A DNA stretch of 32,175 nt from UBA3774 sp045600025. GTDB taxonomy: Bacteria > Bacillota > Clostridia > Lachnospirales > Lachnospiraceae. The DNA lies in the NCBI GenBank assembly GCA_045600025.1, contig JAZRXC010000002.1, positions 1-32,175 of the forward strand, given 5' to 3'. The notes under the pieces are model-generated. The model ran no database searches and had not been told where the DNA came from. It was given only the letters and a program-made list of their open reading frames with translations. The position numbers and the translations under genes are program-made. Each line of letters opens with the position of its first letter. Positions within the stretch are counted from its first letter, which is position 1. Of this stretch, positions 8,339 through 15,496 are shown in pieces.

Positions 8339-9013
8339 ATGCAACTTATATTTACGGCGGTAGTTTTATTAATAATTGCGATATGCACAGTGCTCGGCTT
8401 TAAAAAAGGTTTTTTAAAGACCTTGGTTAGCATGTCGGCGCTGATAGTAGCAATTATTCTCGCATTTATTTTCTCTGCGAAAGTGACCACGTTTATTGAC
8501 GAGCACACAATGCTTCGCCAAACGGCGCAGGAAGCAATAGAAGAGAAACTCGAAAAAACATTTGCAGAAGAAGCGGCAGAAACGCCTGAAGAGCAAGAAA
8601 AGGTTCTTGAAGACAGCTGGATTCCGGCAGACTTACTCGAAGCTATGATTGAGAAGCAGCAGGAGGTTGCCGCTACGGTAGCGCAAAAATTTGCAGCAAG
8701 CGCCGCAGAGCTTATCGTAAAAGGCACAGGAATACTTGTAACGATAGTTGTTGTATTTATAATTATTAAACTGCTCATAATACTAAGCGGAGCCGTAAAT
8801 AAGGTTCCGCTGGTGGGCGGCATCAACAAGCTATTCGGCGGCGTGCTCGGAGTTGTGAGAGGAATAATTATAGTCTGGATACTGTTCTTCCTTGTTACGA
8901 TGTTTGCACACACCGAGATCGGGCAGGACATTCTTGCCGAGATAGCAGAGAGCAAAATACTCAGCCTGTTCTATAGCGGAGCGCTGTCATTCGGAACTTT
9001 TATTAACGGATAA
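8339..9013 (+). CDS. CvpA-family integral membrane protein
   Basis: The 224-residue product has hydrophobic segments near residues 2-18, 24-44, 128-155 and 162-190, a charged amphipathic stretch between (about 45-110) and a conserved-looking VPLVGGINKLFGGVLGVVRG segment before the last helix. This layout matches the CvpA (colicin V production) family, whose members in Firmicutes are membrane proteins of uncertain role, sometimes linked to envelope or stress functions. AAGGAA at 8328-8333 lies five bases before the ATG. The gene follows the TPR protein closely and ends just before the promoter of the tRNA cluster. The family assignment is from overall pattern. Confidence 0.75.
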   Translation: MQLIFTAVVLLIIAICTVLGFKKGFLKTLVSMSALIVAIILAFIFSAKVTTFIDEHTMLRQTAQEAIEEKLEKTFAEEAAETPEEQEKVLEDSWIPADLLEAMIEKQQEVAATVAQKFAASAAELIVKGTGILVTIVVVFIIIKLLIILSGAVNKVPLVGGINKLFGGVLGVVRGIIIVWILFFLVTMFAHTEIGQDILAEIAESKILSLFYSGALSFGTFING

Positions 9014-9021
9014 AAAAAGTG

Positions 9022-9050
9022 TTGACAAATACCTGGCAAGATGGTACTAT
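9022..9050 (+). promoter_or_regulatory. Promoter of the tRNA-Ile/tRNA-Ala pair
   Basis: A perfect TTGACA at 9022-9027 and TACTAT at 9045-9050 with a 17-bp spacer. Transcription would start about ten bases before tRNA-Ile. Confidence 0.85.
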
Positions 9051-9065
9051 TTGCTTCGTGCCTTC

Positions 9066-9139
<74 letters not shown>

Positions 9140-9160
9140 TCGATATAAATATTTCCCTAC

Positions 9161-9233
9161 GGGGGTGTAGCTCAGTTGGGAGAGCACCTGCCTTGCAAGC
9201 AGGGGGTCAGGGGTTCGAATCCCCTCATCTCCA
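9161..9233 (+). tRNA. tRNA-Ala (TGC)
   Basis: The acceptor stem GGGGGTG pairs with CATCTCC including two G-U pairs, with discriminator A at 9233. The anticodon loop CTTGCAA gives TGC, and the T arm contains GGTTCGAATCCCC. It is 21 bp after tRNA-Ile. The Ile-GAT/Ala-TGC pair is often found in the 16S-23S spacer; here it stands without rRNA genes. Confidence 0.96.
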
Positions 9234-9237
9234 TAAT

Positions 9238-9263
9238 ACGGATGGCAATGTCATCCGTTTTTT
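9238..9263 (+). terminator. Terminator of the Ile-Ala tRNA unit
   Basis: ACGGATG (9238-9244) pairs with CATCCGT (9252-9258) around a seven-base loop, followed by a run of six T. Confidence 0.88.
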
Positions 9264-9273
9264 ATCGGTAATG

Positions 9274-9302
9274 TTGACAAGGGGCCGATAAATTGCTATA
9301 TT
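9274..9302 (+). promoter_or_regulatory. Promoter of tRNA-Cys
   Basis: TTGACA at 9274-9279, 17-bp spacer, TATATT at 9297-9302. The predicted start is a few bases before the tRNA. Confidence 0.85.
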
Positions 9303-9312
9303 TCCCTTGTAT

Positions 9313-9384
9313 GGCGACATAGCCAAGTGGTAAGGCGTGGGTCTGCAAAACCCTGATGCGTCGGTTCAAATCCGTCTGTCGCCT
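9313..9384 (+). tRNA. tRNA-Cys (GCA)
   Basis: The acceptor stem GGCGACA pairs with TGTCGCC, with the T discriminator at 9384 that is characteristic of tRNA-Cys. The anticodon loop CTGCAAA gives GCA, and the T arm contains GGTTCAAATCC. It has its own promoter and no clear terminator before the SAM riboswitch, which begins 18 bp later, so some transcripts may read into metK. Confidence 0.95.
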
Positions 9385-9401
9385 CTATAAAAATTAAACA
9401 A

Positions 9402-9504
9402 CTTCTCATTAAGAGTGATGGAGGCCGAAGGACCGATGATATCACGACAACCCCTGCATATGCAGGAAGGTGCCAACCTAAGCGAGAAATCGAACAATGA
9501 GAGG
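9402..9504 (+). promoter_or_regulatory. SAM-I (S-box) riboswitch aptamer upstream of metK
   Basis: P1 is formed by CTTCTCATT (9402-9410) and AATGAGAGG (9496-9504), nearly perfect. Between them are S-box landmarks in order: AAGAG...GATGGAGG, ACCGATGA, GACAACC, a short P3-like hairpin CCTGCATATGCAGG, and AAGGTGCCAACCT. An intrinsic terminator follows at 9524-9546 and metK at 9570. In this family, binding of S-adenosylmethionine stabilises the aptamer and favours termination, shutting off SAM synthesis. The 4-bp metK-galE overlap would put galE under the same control. Confidence 0.92.
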
Positions 9505-9523
9505 ATTTGTACATATCACTACA

Positions 9524-9546
9524 AGTCCGCTCGCGCGGACTTTTTT
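9524..9546 (+). terminator. Riboswitch-controlled terminator
   Basis: AGTCCGC (9524-9530), loop TCGC and GCGGACT (9535-9541) form a perfect seven-base stem followed by Ts to 9546. It is the expression platform of the SAM riboswitch. Confidence 0.9.
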
Positions 9547-9569
9547 ATTGTTCAAAACAGGAGGCCAAT

Positions 9570-10754
9570 ATGGCAAAAACTTACTTTACATCAGAATCTG
9601 TTACAGAGGGACATCCCGACAAGATGTGCGATCAGATATCTGACGCAATACTTGACGAAATACTGCGCCGGGACCCTATGGCGCGCGTGGCATGCGAGAC
9701 ACTTACCAATACGGGATTTGTAGTTGTAATGGGAGAGATAACTACGAACGCAAATGTAGACATACCGCAGATAGTGAGAAGAACCATTTGCGATATCGGA
9801 TACGACAGATCCGAATACGGCTTCGACGGAAATACCTGCGGCGTATTTGTAGCAGTAGATAAACAGTCCGAGGATATTGCCATGGGAGTAGATAAGGCTC
9901 TTGAAGCAAAGGAAAGCAACATGAGCGATGCCGAGATAGAAGCAATCGGCGCCGGAGACCAGGGCATGATGTTCGGCTACGCTTCAAATGAAACGCCCAC
10001 ATATATGCCGTACCCGCTTTGGCTTGCGCAGAAGCTCGCCAAGCGTCTTGCGGATGTAAGAAAAGACGGCACGCTTCCCTATCTCCGTCCTGACGGAAAG
10101 ACACAGGTAACTGTAGAGTACGAGGATGACCGCCCTGTCGCAATTGACGCGGTTGTTGTATCTACGCAGCACGATCCCGATGTAACGCAGGAACAGATTC
10201 ACGCGGATATTAAAAAATATGTAATAGACGCTATCGTTCCCGAAGGAATGATAAGCGAAAACACGAAGATATTCATCAACCCCACCGGACGTTTTGTAAT
10301 CGGCGGCCCTGCGGGTGACTCAGGATTAACAGGTCGTAAGATAATCGTTGACTCTTACGGCGGAGCAGCAAGACACGGCGGCGGAGCCTTCTCAGGCAAG
10401 GACGCAACTAAGGTAGACCGTTCGGCAGCTTATGCGGCAAGATACGTAGCCAAGAACATAGTTGCAGCAGGACTTGCGGACAAATGTGAGATTCAGCTCT
10501 CATATGCAATAGGAGTAGCAACACCTACCTCAATTCATATTGATACTTACGGAACAGGCAAGCTATGCGAAGAGGACTTAATCAAGGCTGTACGCGAGAA
10601 CTTTGACCTGCGTCCCGCCGGCATAATCAAGATGCTTGATCTCAGGAAGCCGGTATATAAAGCCACAGCAGCTTATGGACATTTCGGGCGCGAGGATGTA
10701 AACTTTTCTTGGGAGCGTCTTGACAAAGTGGACGCGCTCAGGAGGTATTTATGA
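9570..10754 (+). CDS. metK: S-adenosylmethionine synthetase
   Basis: It makes S-adenosylmethionine from methionine and ATP. The 394-residue product shows TEGHPDK near residue 12, GAGDQGMMFGYA near 128 and GGGAFSGKD near 270, the family's nucleotide, metal and P-loop-like motifs. The ATG at 9570 is chosen because GGAGG at 9560-9564 lies five bases upstream and because MAKTYFTSESVTEGHPDK is the normal N-terminus. An upstream in-frame ATG at 9507 would lie inside the riboswitch region. The stop overlaps the galE start (ATGA), so the two are translationally coupled. Regulation by the SAM riboswitch immediately upstream is clear. Confidence 0.98.
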   Translation: MAKTYFTSESVTEGHPDKMCDQISDAILDEILRRDPMARVACETLTNTGFVVVMGEITTNANVDIPQIVRRTICDIGYDRSEYGFDGNTCGVFVAVDKQSEDIAMGVDKALEAKESNMSDAEIEAIGAGDQGMMFGYASNETPTYMPYPLWLAQKLAKRLADVRKDGTLPYLRPDGKTQVTVEYEDDRPVAIDAVVVSTQHDPDVTQEQIHADIKKYVIDAIVPEGMISENTKIFINPTGRFVIGGPAGDSGLTGRKIIVDSYGGAARHGGGAFSGKDATKVDRSAAYAARYVAKNIVAAGLADKCEIQLSYAIGVATPTSIHIDTYGTGKLCEEDLIKAVRENFDLRPAGIIKMLDLRKPVYKATAAYGHFGREDVNFSWERLDKVDALRRYL

Positions 10755-11767
10755 GCATACTTGTAACCGGTGGCGCAGGATACATAGGAAGCCATACCGT
10801 ACTTGAACTTCTTGAGGCAGGATACGAGGTTGTCGTTATTGACAATCTGGATAACTCCAGCGAAGAATCACTTAAGAGAATTGAGAAGATAACAGGTAAG
10901 AGCGCAAAATTCTACCGCGCAGATGTCAGAGACCGCGACGCGCTTGAGGAAATATTTGCCACGGAGCAAATAGAAGCGGCGATACATTTTGCGGGGCTTA
11001 AAGCGGTCGGTGAGTCTGTTGCGAAGCCGATTGAGTATTATGACAATAATCTGATCAGTACGCTCACGCTCTGCGAGGTGATGCGTAAGCATGGCTGCAA
11101 GAACCTGATATTCAGTTCATCGGCAACTGTCTACGGAGATCCGGCAAGCGTGCCTATCTATGAGGATTTTCCTCTGCATGCGACAAATCCTTACGGACGC
11201 ACCAAGCTTATGATAGAAGAAATCCTCCGCGATACGGCAGCAGCGGATTCAGAATGGAAGATTATACTTCTTCGCTATTTCAATCCGGTAGGAGCGCATC
11301 CGAGCGGCATGATCGGTGAGGATCCCAAGGGAATTCCCAACAATCTGACACCTTATATTACGCAGGTAGCAGTAGGTAAGCTTGCGCAGCTCAGCGTATT
11401 CGGCGACGATTATGATACTCCCGATGGAACGGGTGTAAGAGACTATATACATGTAGTAGATTTGGCCAAGGGTCACGTAGCTGCGCTTAAGCGGATATCC
11501 GTAATGGACGGAGGCGCGGAGATATACAACCTCGGCACAGGTGAAGGATACAGCGTACTGCAGATACTTCACGCATTTGAAAAAGCCGTAGGGCATGAGA
11601 TCCCGTACAGAATTGCCCCGAGGCGTCCCGGCGACATTGCAACCTGCTACGCGGATACCGCGAAGGCAAAAGAAAAGCTCGGCTGGCAGGCACAGCTCGG
11701 AGTAGAAGAGATGTGCGCCGATGCATGGAGATGGCAAAAAAACAATCCCAACGGATACGAGAAGTAA
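10751..11767 (+). CDS. galE: UDP-glucose 4-epimerase
   Basis: It interconverts UDP-glucose and UDP-galactose with bound NAD. The 338-residue length is standard. The Rossmann motif TGGAGYIGSH is at residues 6-15, the catalytic-site motif SSSATVYGDP is near 122, and YGRTK (Tyr and Lys of the YxxxK pair) is near 148. DGTGVRDYIHVVDLA and the late RRPGDIATCYAD segment are typical of GalE. The start lies inside the end of metK with a four-base ATGA overlap; GGAGG just upstream (10741-10745) serves as the ribosome binding site. A promoter for the next gene follows directly, so galE appears to end the riboswitch operon, although no hairpin terminator is seen. Confidence 0.96.
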   Translation: MSILVTGGAGYIGSHTVLELLEAGYEVVVIDNLDNSSEESLKRIEKITGKSAKFYRADVRDRDALEEIFATEQIEAAIHFAGLKAVGESVAKPIEYYDNNLISTLTLCEVMRKHGCKNLIFSSSATVYGDPASVPIYEDFPLHATNPYGRTKLMIEEILRDTAAADSEWKIILLRYFNPVGAHPSGMIGEDPKGIPNNLTPYITQVAVGKLAQLSVFGDDYDTPDGTGVRDYIHVVDLAKGHVAALKRISVMDGGAEIYNLGTGEGYSVLQILHAFEKAVGHEIPYRIAPRRPGDIATCYADTAKAKEKLGWQAQLGVEEMCADAWRWQKNNPNGYEK

Positions 11768-11771
11768 AAAC

Positions 11772-11800
11772 TTGCATATTGTCAGAAAATAGGTTAAAAT
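11772..11800 (+). promoter_or_regulatory. Promoter of the small membrane protein gene
   Basis: TTGCAT at 11772-11777 and TAAAAT at 11795-11800, spacing 17 bp, shortly after the galE stop. Confidence 0.6.
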
Positions 11801-11833
11801 ATTCCCGCTAATATAGCAGACAGAGGTGATATT

Positions 11834-12112
11834 ATGAGTCAGGCAAAAGTTGATGCATATAAGGAAGAAAAAGCTAATCGTCAGTCAAAATTAGAGGCTG
11901 AAAAGAAAGCAAAAAAGCGCAATAAAATAATTATCAGAGCGGTTGAGATAGCACTTGCAGGTGCACTTGTTGCGGCGATAGTTGTAACATGCGTTAATAT
12001 GATCAGCGCAGAGATCGCAAAGCGCCCCAACTATTATCCGGAGGAGTATGTATTAGGTGATTTTACTGCTCTTGAAGTAACAGAAGAACCCTCAGAGGAA
12101 GCTGCCGAATAA
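11834..12112 (+). CDS. Small single-pass membrane protein, unknown function
   Basis: The 92-residue product has a highly charged Lys/Glu-rich N-terminus (residues 1-35, helical), one hydrophobic segment (about 36-56, IIRAVEIALAGALVAAIVVT) and a short acidic C-terminal tail. The positive N-terminal side suggests an N-in, C-out topology. The ribosome binding site AGAGGTGAT lies five bases before the ATG, and a good promoter is immediately upstream. The gene ends before the DnaA-box cluster, within which a strong terminator (12208-12253) probably ends its transcript. I do not recognise the family. Confidence 0.7.
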   Translation: MSQAKVDAYKEEKANRQSKLEAEKKAKKRNKIIIRAVEIALAGALVAAIVVTCVNMISAEIAKRPNYYPEEYVLGDFTALEVTEEPSEEAAE

Positions 12113-12116
12113 AATC

Positions 12117-12142
12117 GTTATTGACAATAAAATGTCGATAAC
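12117..12142. promoter_or_regulatory. Inverted pair of DnaA-box-like sites
   Basis: GTTATTGACA (12117-12126) and TGTCGATAAC (12133-12142) form an inverted repeat with one mismatch around a 6-bp centre. Each half contains a 9-mer one base from the DnaA-box consensus TTATNCACA. It begins five bases after the stop of the small membrane protein gene. Confidence 0.5.
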
Positions 12143-12155
12143 TTTTCGTAAAAGG

Positions 12156-12178
12156 TGCTGATAAATAGGTGATTTCAG
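12156..12178 (+). repeat. 23-bp direct repeat, left copy
   Basis: TGCTGATAAATAG followed by GTGATTTCAG. It matches the copy at 12298-12320 at 20 of 23 positions, 142 bp apart, and flanks the DnaA boxes on the left. Confidence 0.8.
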
Positions 12179-12192
12179 CCACAGGACATAAG

Positions 12193-12286
12193 TTATCCAC
12201 ATTATCCACAGAGTTTTGAGCGAAAATTGTTCACATCAAAACTCTGTTTTTTTAGGCATTTTTTGCGGTTATTCACATTGCTCACA
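12193..12286 (+). promoter_or_regulatory. DnaA-box cluster upstream of the dnaD-like gene
   Basis: Two perfect abutting boxes TTATCCACA lie at 12193-12201 and 12202-12210. TTGTTCACA is at 12227-12235. A second abutting pair, TTATTCACA and TTGCTCACA, lies at 12269-12277 and 12278-12286. All are in the same orientation. The consensus is TTATNCACA, so three boxes are exact, one has one mismatch and one has two. Together with the inverted pair at 12117-12142 and flanking direct repeats, this resembles a DnaA-binding regulatory region or an origin. It sits directly before genes for DnaD- and DnaC-like helicase-loading proteins. Confidence 0.65.
12208..12253 (+). terminator. Strong intrinsic terminator within the DnaA-box cluster
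   Basis: ACAGAGTTTTGA (12208-12219) pairs perfectly with TCAAAACTCTGT (12236-12247) around a 16-base loop, and a run of T to 12253 follows. The 5' arm shares three bases with the second DnaA box, and the loop contains the TTGTTCACA site. It probably ends transcription of the small membrane protein gene. Confidence 0.8.
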
Positions 12287-12297
12287 AATTGCGCAAA

Positions 12298-12320
12298 TGC
12301 TGATAAATAGAGGGTTTCAG
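12298..12320 (+). repeat. 23-bp direct repeat, right copy
   Basis: TGCTGATAAATAG followed by AGGGTTTCAG. It is the partner of 12156-12178 and lies about 25 bp before the promoter of the dnaD-like gene. Confidence 0.8.
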
Positions 12321-12343
12321 GACTTTTCAAACCTGATTTGCTG

Positions 12344-12352
12344 TGTTATACT
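12344..12352 (+). promoter_or_regulatory. Extended -10 promoter for the dnaD-like gene
   Basis: TGT-TATACT is an extended -10 (TGn) element at 12344-12352, with only a weak -35 (TTTTCA, 12324-12329). It lies about 38 bp before the proposed TTG start and downstream of the DnaA boxes. Confidence 0.5.
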
Positions 12353-12389
12353 CAAAGAGGTTTTGAGGGAAACCGGAGGGTTATCAGAT

Positions 12390-13097
12390 TTGTTTTTAGT
12401 CAACAACATGTGTTTCGGACAGACAGTTGTTCCGAATGCATTTTTAGATAAATATTTATCATCTGTAAGCGGAGAATACATAAAAGTATACCTTCTGCTT
12501 CTTCGTATGACGGGAGAAAAATCGATTTCACTCGATGTGCTTGCCGATACGCTCGGAATCACATCCAAGGAAGTTCGCAGTGCGCTAAACTACTGGGAGG
12601 AAGCAGGCCTTATCGAGCAGAACTATGAAGGTGATACGCTTACTTCTCTGGTACTTATGGAAATGAAAGATGAAACCGGCGCCGGCAGGATCAGCGTAGA
12701 GGCAGCACCTTCAAAAAAGCGTCGTGAGTCTGCTTCCGTAGCAGCCGCAATGCAGGATGAAGAGTTTAAGCAGGCAGTGTACGTCACCGAAAAATATCTC
12801 GGAAGGACACTTACTCGCACGGACACGGAGCTGCTTTTCGAGCTCCATGACGAGATGGGCTTTGATTTCGATTTAATCGAGCACCTCGTAGAATACTGCG
12901 TATCATGCGGACACAAAGCGGCAGCTTATATCCGCAAGGTAGCCATTGGTTGGCATGAGGCGGGAGTCAAGACCATAGATGAAGCAAAGGCTGAGGCAAA
13001 GGCATTTGCCGAAGGGAAAAAAGGTAAGGCAAGCGGCAACCGCTTCCACAATTTTACGGAACGCAGTTCAGATTTAAATCAGCTGCTCAAGGGTTAA
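12390..13097 (+). CDS. DnaD-like primosomal replication protein
   Basis: The 235-residue product has an N-terminal winged-helix domain (about residues 10-75, with FLDKYLSSVSGEYIKVYLLL and LADTLGITSKEVRSALNYWE) and a C-terminal DnaB_2/DnaD helical domain ending in AAAYIRKVAIGWHEAGV. Such proteins work with DnaC/DnaI-type loaders to place the replicative helicase, and the loader gene follows 3 bp later. The TTG at 12390 is chosen because GGAGGG (12375-12380) lies nine bases upstream. The frame stays open upstream to 12216, but that part lies in the promoter and terminator region and reads as unlike any domain. The ATG at 12408 is too far from the ribosome binding site. Confidence 0.85.
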   Translation: MFLVNNMCFGQTVVPNAFLDKYLSSVSGEYIKVYLLLLRMTGEKSISLDVLADTLGITSKEVRSALNYWEEAGLIEQNYEGDTLTSLVLMEMKDETGAGRISVEAAPSKKRRESASVAAAMQDEEFKQAVYVTEKYLGRTLTRTDTELLFELHDEMGFDFDLIEHLVEYCVSCGHKAAAYIRKVAIGWHEAGVKTIDEAKAEAKAFAEGKKGKASGNRFHNFTERSSDLNQLLKG

Positions 13098-13100
13098 TAC

Positions 13101-14087
13101 ATGGCACTTTCCAACGCACAATATGAATCAATAATGGCTGAATACGACAAGCGCCGCATGCTTGCCACCGAGCAGCTCTCACACAGAAGGCAGCAGGCGG
13201 CAAAGCGCATTCCGGCACTTGCCGAGATGGAAAGCGCTTATTCCAAGACGAGCGTAGAGCTTGCAAAAGCCATGATACGCGGCGACGAGAAAGCAGCTGC
13301 GGCCTGCAAGAGTCAGCTTGCGGATATAGCAGAAAGCAGGCAGGTGCTTCTTGCGAGCGCAGAATTTCCGGCAGATTATCTGGAGATAAAATACACCTGC
13401 CCCATCTGTAAAGATACCGGTCTTGTTGACGGGCAAAAATGCGAGTGCTTCCGCCGCCTGGAGACAGAGCTTCTCTATGACGCATCCAATATAAAGGAGC
13501 TTCTGCAGAAAGAGAATTTCTCTACGTTTTCATTTGACTACTATGATCGTGAGGGCCGCGACGCGCTGACGGGCAAGACCTCTTATGAAAACATGATCGA
13601 GGTTCACGATGTGGCAGTGGAGATGGCGTCACATTTTGAACCGGGCAAGATGAATATGCTCCTCATCGGCCCCGCGGGCAGCGGCAAGACATTTATATCA
13701 AATTGTATTGCAAAAGAAGTAATAGACGCAGGATATTCGGTTATTTATATGTCGGCGGCGTCGCTTTTTGATAAACTGGCAGAGGAAACATTTTCCCAAG
13801 GCAGTCAGGGAAATATGAAGGAAATGATAGTAGACTGTGACCTTCTTGTCATTGATGACCTGGGGACCGAGATGAACAATACATTTGTATCCTCACAGCT
13901 TTTCTACTGTATAAATGAAAGACGCCTTCGCAATAAATCAACTATCATTTCCACCAATTTGGATTTGAATCAGTTACGCAGTTCATATTCCGAGAGAGTA
14001 TCGTCGCGCTTAATTGAATCTTATAAAATTTGTCGTTTGTTTAATTCGGATATTCGCCTTATAATAAGGCAGAAGATAAAGCATTAA
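13101..14087 (+). CDS. DnaC/DnaI-type helicase loader ATPase
   Basis: This is a 328-residue AAA+ protein. The N-terminal half is helical. A zinc-like cluster has C100, C103, C114 and C116 (CPICKDTG, CECF). Walker A is GPAGSGKT (190-197), Walker B is LLVIDDLG (about 248-255), and a sensor/arginine-rich end follows (STNLDLNQLRSSYSERVSSR). This is the standard form of clostridial DnaC/DnaI-like proteins, which load the replicative helicase, and the DnaD-like gene directly upstream supports this. The two genes are 3 bp apart and form an operon. A DnaC-like IstB transposition protein is less likely because no transposase is adjacent. Confidence 0.9.
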   Translation: MALSNAQYESIMAEYDKRRMLATEQLSHRRQQAAKRIPALAEMESAYSKTSVELAKAMIRGDEKAAAACKSQLADIAESRQVLLASAEFPADYLEIKYTCPICKDTGLVDGQKCECFRRLETELLYDASNIKELLQKENFSTFSFDYYDREGRDALTGKTSYENMIEVHDVAVEMASHFEPGKMNMLLIGPAGSGKTFISNCIAKEVIDAGYSVIYMSAASLFDKLAEETFSQGSQGNMKEMIVDCDLLVIDDLGTEMNNTFVSSQLFYCINERRLRNKSTIISTNLDLNQLRSSYSERVSSRLIESYKICRLFNSDIRLIIRQKIKH

Positions 14088-14108
14088 TTTTTTCGGAGGA
14101 AGCTTCTT

Positions 14109-15293
14109 ATGACAAAAGTTAAACAGCCGCAGGATGCACATTATGTAAACTCTATTCCCATCGGCAAACTGGGCATAGTTGCACTGCCCGGTACAGAGGA
14201 TATTGCTGAACGTATTGATGCGTATATTGCTATGTGGCGCTCAAATCGCGAACTTGATTACGATGGTTATCATAGAGATTCATATCTTGTTGAAAACAGC
14301 ATTCCGCGTTTTGGCTCAGGCGAGGCAAAGGGTATGATTAAGCAGTCCGTAAGAGGCGACGACCTTTATATTCTTGCGGATGTTACTAATTACAGCGTTA
14401 CATATAAAATGTTCGGCAGGGATGTTCCGCTTTCTCCGGATGATCATTTCCAGAATATCAAGCGTATTGTTGCAGCGGCCGGCGGCAAGGCTAAGCGCAT
14501 TACGGTTATTATGCCGTTCCTGTATGAGAGCCGTCAGCATAGACGTACCGCAAGAGAATCTCTGGACTGTGCTATCGCGCTTCAGGAGCTGACGCATATC
14601 GGAGTATCCACCATCATTACATTTGATGCTCATGACCCAAGAGTAGAAAACGCTATTCCTTACGACGGATTTGAGACCATCAATCCTACGTATCAGAACA
14701 TCAAGGCACTTCTTAAGGCGGTTAAGGATCTGCAGATTGATCCTCAGCACATGATGGTTATCAGCCCGGATGAAGGCGCTATCGGAAGAGCAATTGAGCT
14801 GTCCAACTACCTCGGTCTTGATATCGGTATGTTCTACAAGCGTCGTGATTACAGCCGCATCGTAGATGGCAAGAATCCTATCGTTGCACACGAGTTCCTG
14901 GGATCTTCTGTTGAAGGCAAGGATGTTATCATAGTTGATGATATGATTGCCTCCGGTGACAGCCTGATTGACGTAGCCCGTCAGCTCAAGGCACGTAAGG
15001 CTAACCGCGTATTCGCTTTCGCAACATTTGGCCTCTTTACTAAGGGCATGGGAGTATTTGATAAGGCAGTTGAAGAGGGAGTAATTGATAAGATATTCAC
15101 ATCCAACAGCATCTACCAGAGCCCGGAGACACTTTCAAGGAAGTATTACAAGAGCGTTGACCTCAGCAAATACATCGCGCTCATCATCGACAACATGAAC
15201 CACGATGCATCGCTTGAGCCGCTGCTTTATCCTCACTCCAAGATCGAGAAACGTCTTGCCGACTACAGAGCAAAGCAGGCAAAAGCAAAATAA
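14109..15293 (+). CDS. prs: Ribose-phosphate pyrophosphokinase (PRPP synthetase), long form
   Basis: It makes phosphoribosyl pyrophosphate from ribose 5-phosphate and ATP for purine, pyrimidine, His and Trp synthesis. The product of 394 residues is clearly longer than the usual 310-320, mainly through an N-terminal extension and internal insertions. Motifs are FLYESRQHRR (the RQ..R ATP-contact segment, about 138-147), TFDAHDPRVENAI, and the PRPP-binding loop VIIVDDMIASGDSL near 273-286. GGAGGAAG precedes the ATG. It lies 21 bp after the DnaC-like gene, so it may share that operon. A strong terminator follows. Confidence 0.93.
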   Translation: MTKVKQPQDAHYVNSIPIGKLGIVALPGTEDIAERIDAYIAMWRSNRELDYDGYHRDSYLVENSIPRFGSGEAKGMIKQSVRGDDLYILADVTNYSVTYKMFGRDVPLSPDDHFQNIKRIVAAAGGKAKRITVIMPFLYESRQHRRTARESLDCAIALQELTHIGVSTIITFDAHDPRVENAIPYDGFETINPTYQNIKALLKAVKDLQIDPQHMMVISPDEGAIGRAIELSNYLGLDIGMFYKRRDYSRIVDGKNPIVAHEFLGSSVEGKDVIIVDDMIASGDSLIDVARQLKARKANRVFAFATFGLFTKGMGVFDKAVEEGVIDKIFTSNSIYQSPETLSRKYYKSVDLSKYIALIIDNMNHDASLEPLLYPHSKIEKRLADYRAKQAKAK

Positions 15294-15309
15294 TATAAAG
15301 AGCAAATTA

Positions 15310-15340
15310 AAAGCGGATTGAGAAATCAATCCGCTTTTTT
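15310..15340 (+). terminator. Terminator after prs
   Basis: AAGCGGATTGA (15311-15321), loop GAAA and TCAATCCGCTT (15326-15336) form a perfect 11-bp stem ending in a T run to 15340. Confidence 0.92.
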
Positions 15341-15350
15341 ATATTCGGGA

Positions 15351-15496
15351 GACTTAATCCTCCTCTTCCTTCTGAGCAATATATACCTGGCGCTTCATGG
15401 CCATCTCATCGCTTGCGAGATACTCATCATAAGTTGTGATCTTGTCGATTAATTTGCCGCCGATCAGTTCCATGATGCGGTTGGCTGTGGTCTGTA
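15351..15496 (-). pseudogene. Remnant of the 3' end of an ABC-F gene (left direct repeat of the island)
   Basis: These 146 bp align without gaps to 21996-22141, the 3' end of the intact ABC-F gene on the same strand. Identity stops abruptly at 15496/22141 on the inner side and at GACTTAATCC on the outer side. It encodes the last 47 codons with the stop at 15354 (…YIAQKEEED). Seven bases differ: 15375, 15378, 15399, 15423, 15429, 15438 and 15468. All seven fall on third codon positions and are synonymous. The left flank is the prs terminator, which is presumably the original neighbour of the gene. It marks the left end of the island. Confidence 0.93.

Noticed and set aside
9507..9569. Earlier start for metK at 9507
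   Set aside because: It lies within the riboswitch expression platform. The ATG at 9570 has GGAGG and the conserved N-terminus.
12216..12389. Upstream extension of the dnaD-like gene to an ATG at 12216
   Set aside because: It would read through the terminator stem, DnaA boxes and promoter, and encodes no domain. The GGAGGG plus TTG start at 12390 is better supported.
14058..14072. Palindrome GCCTTATAATAAGGC at the end of the dnaC-like gene as a prs promoter or terminator
   Set aside because: It contains a TATAAT but no convincing -35, lies within coding sequence and has no T tail, so it is left unassigned.
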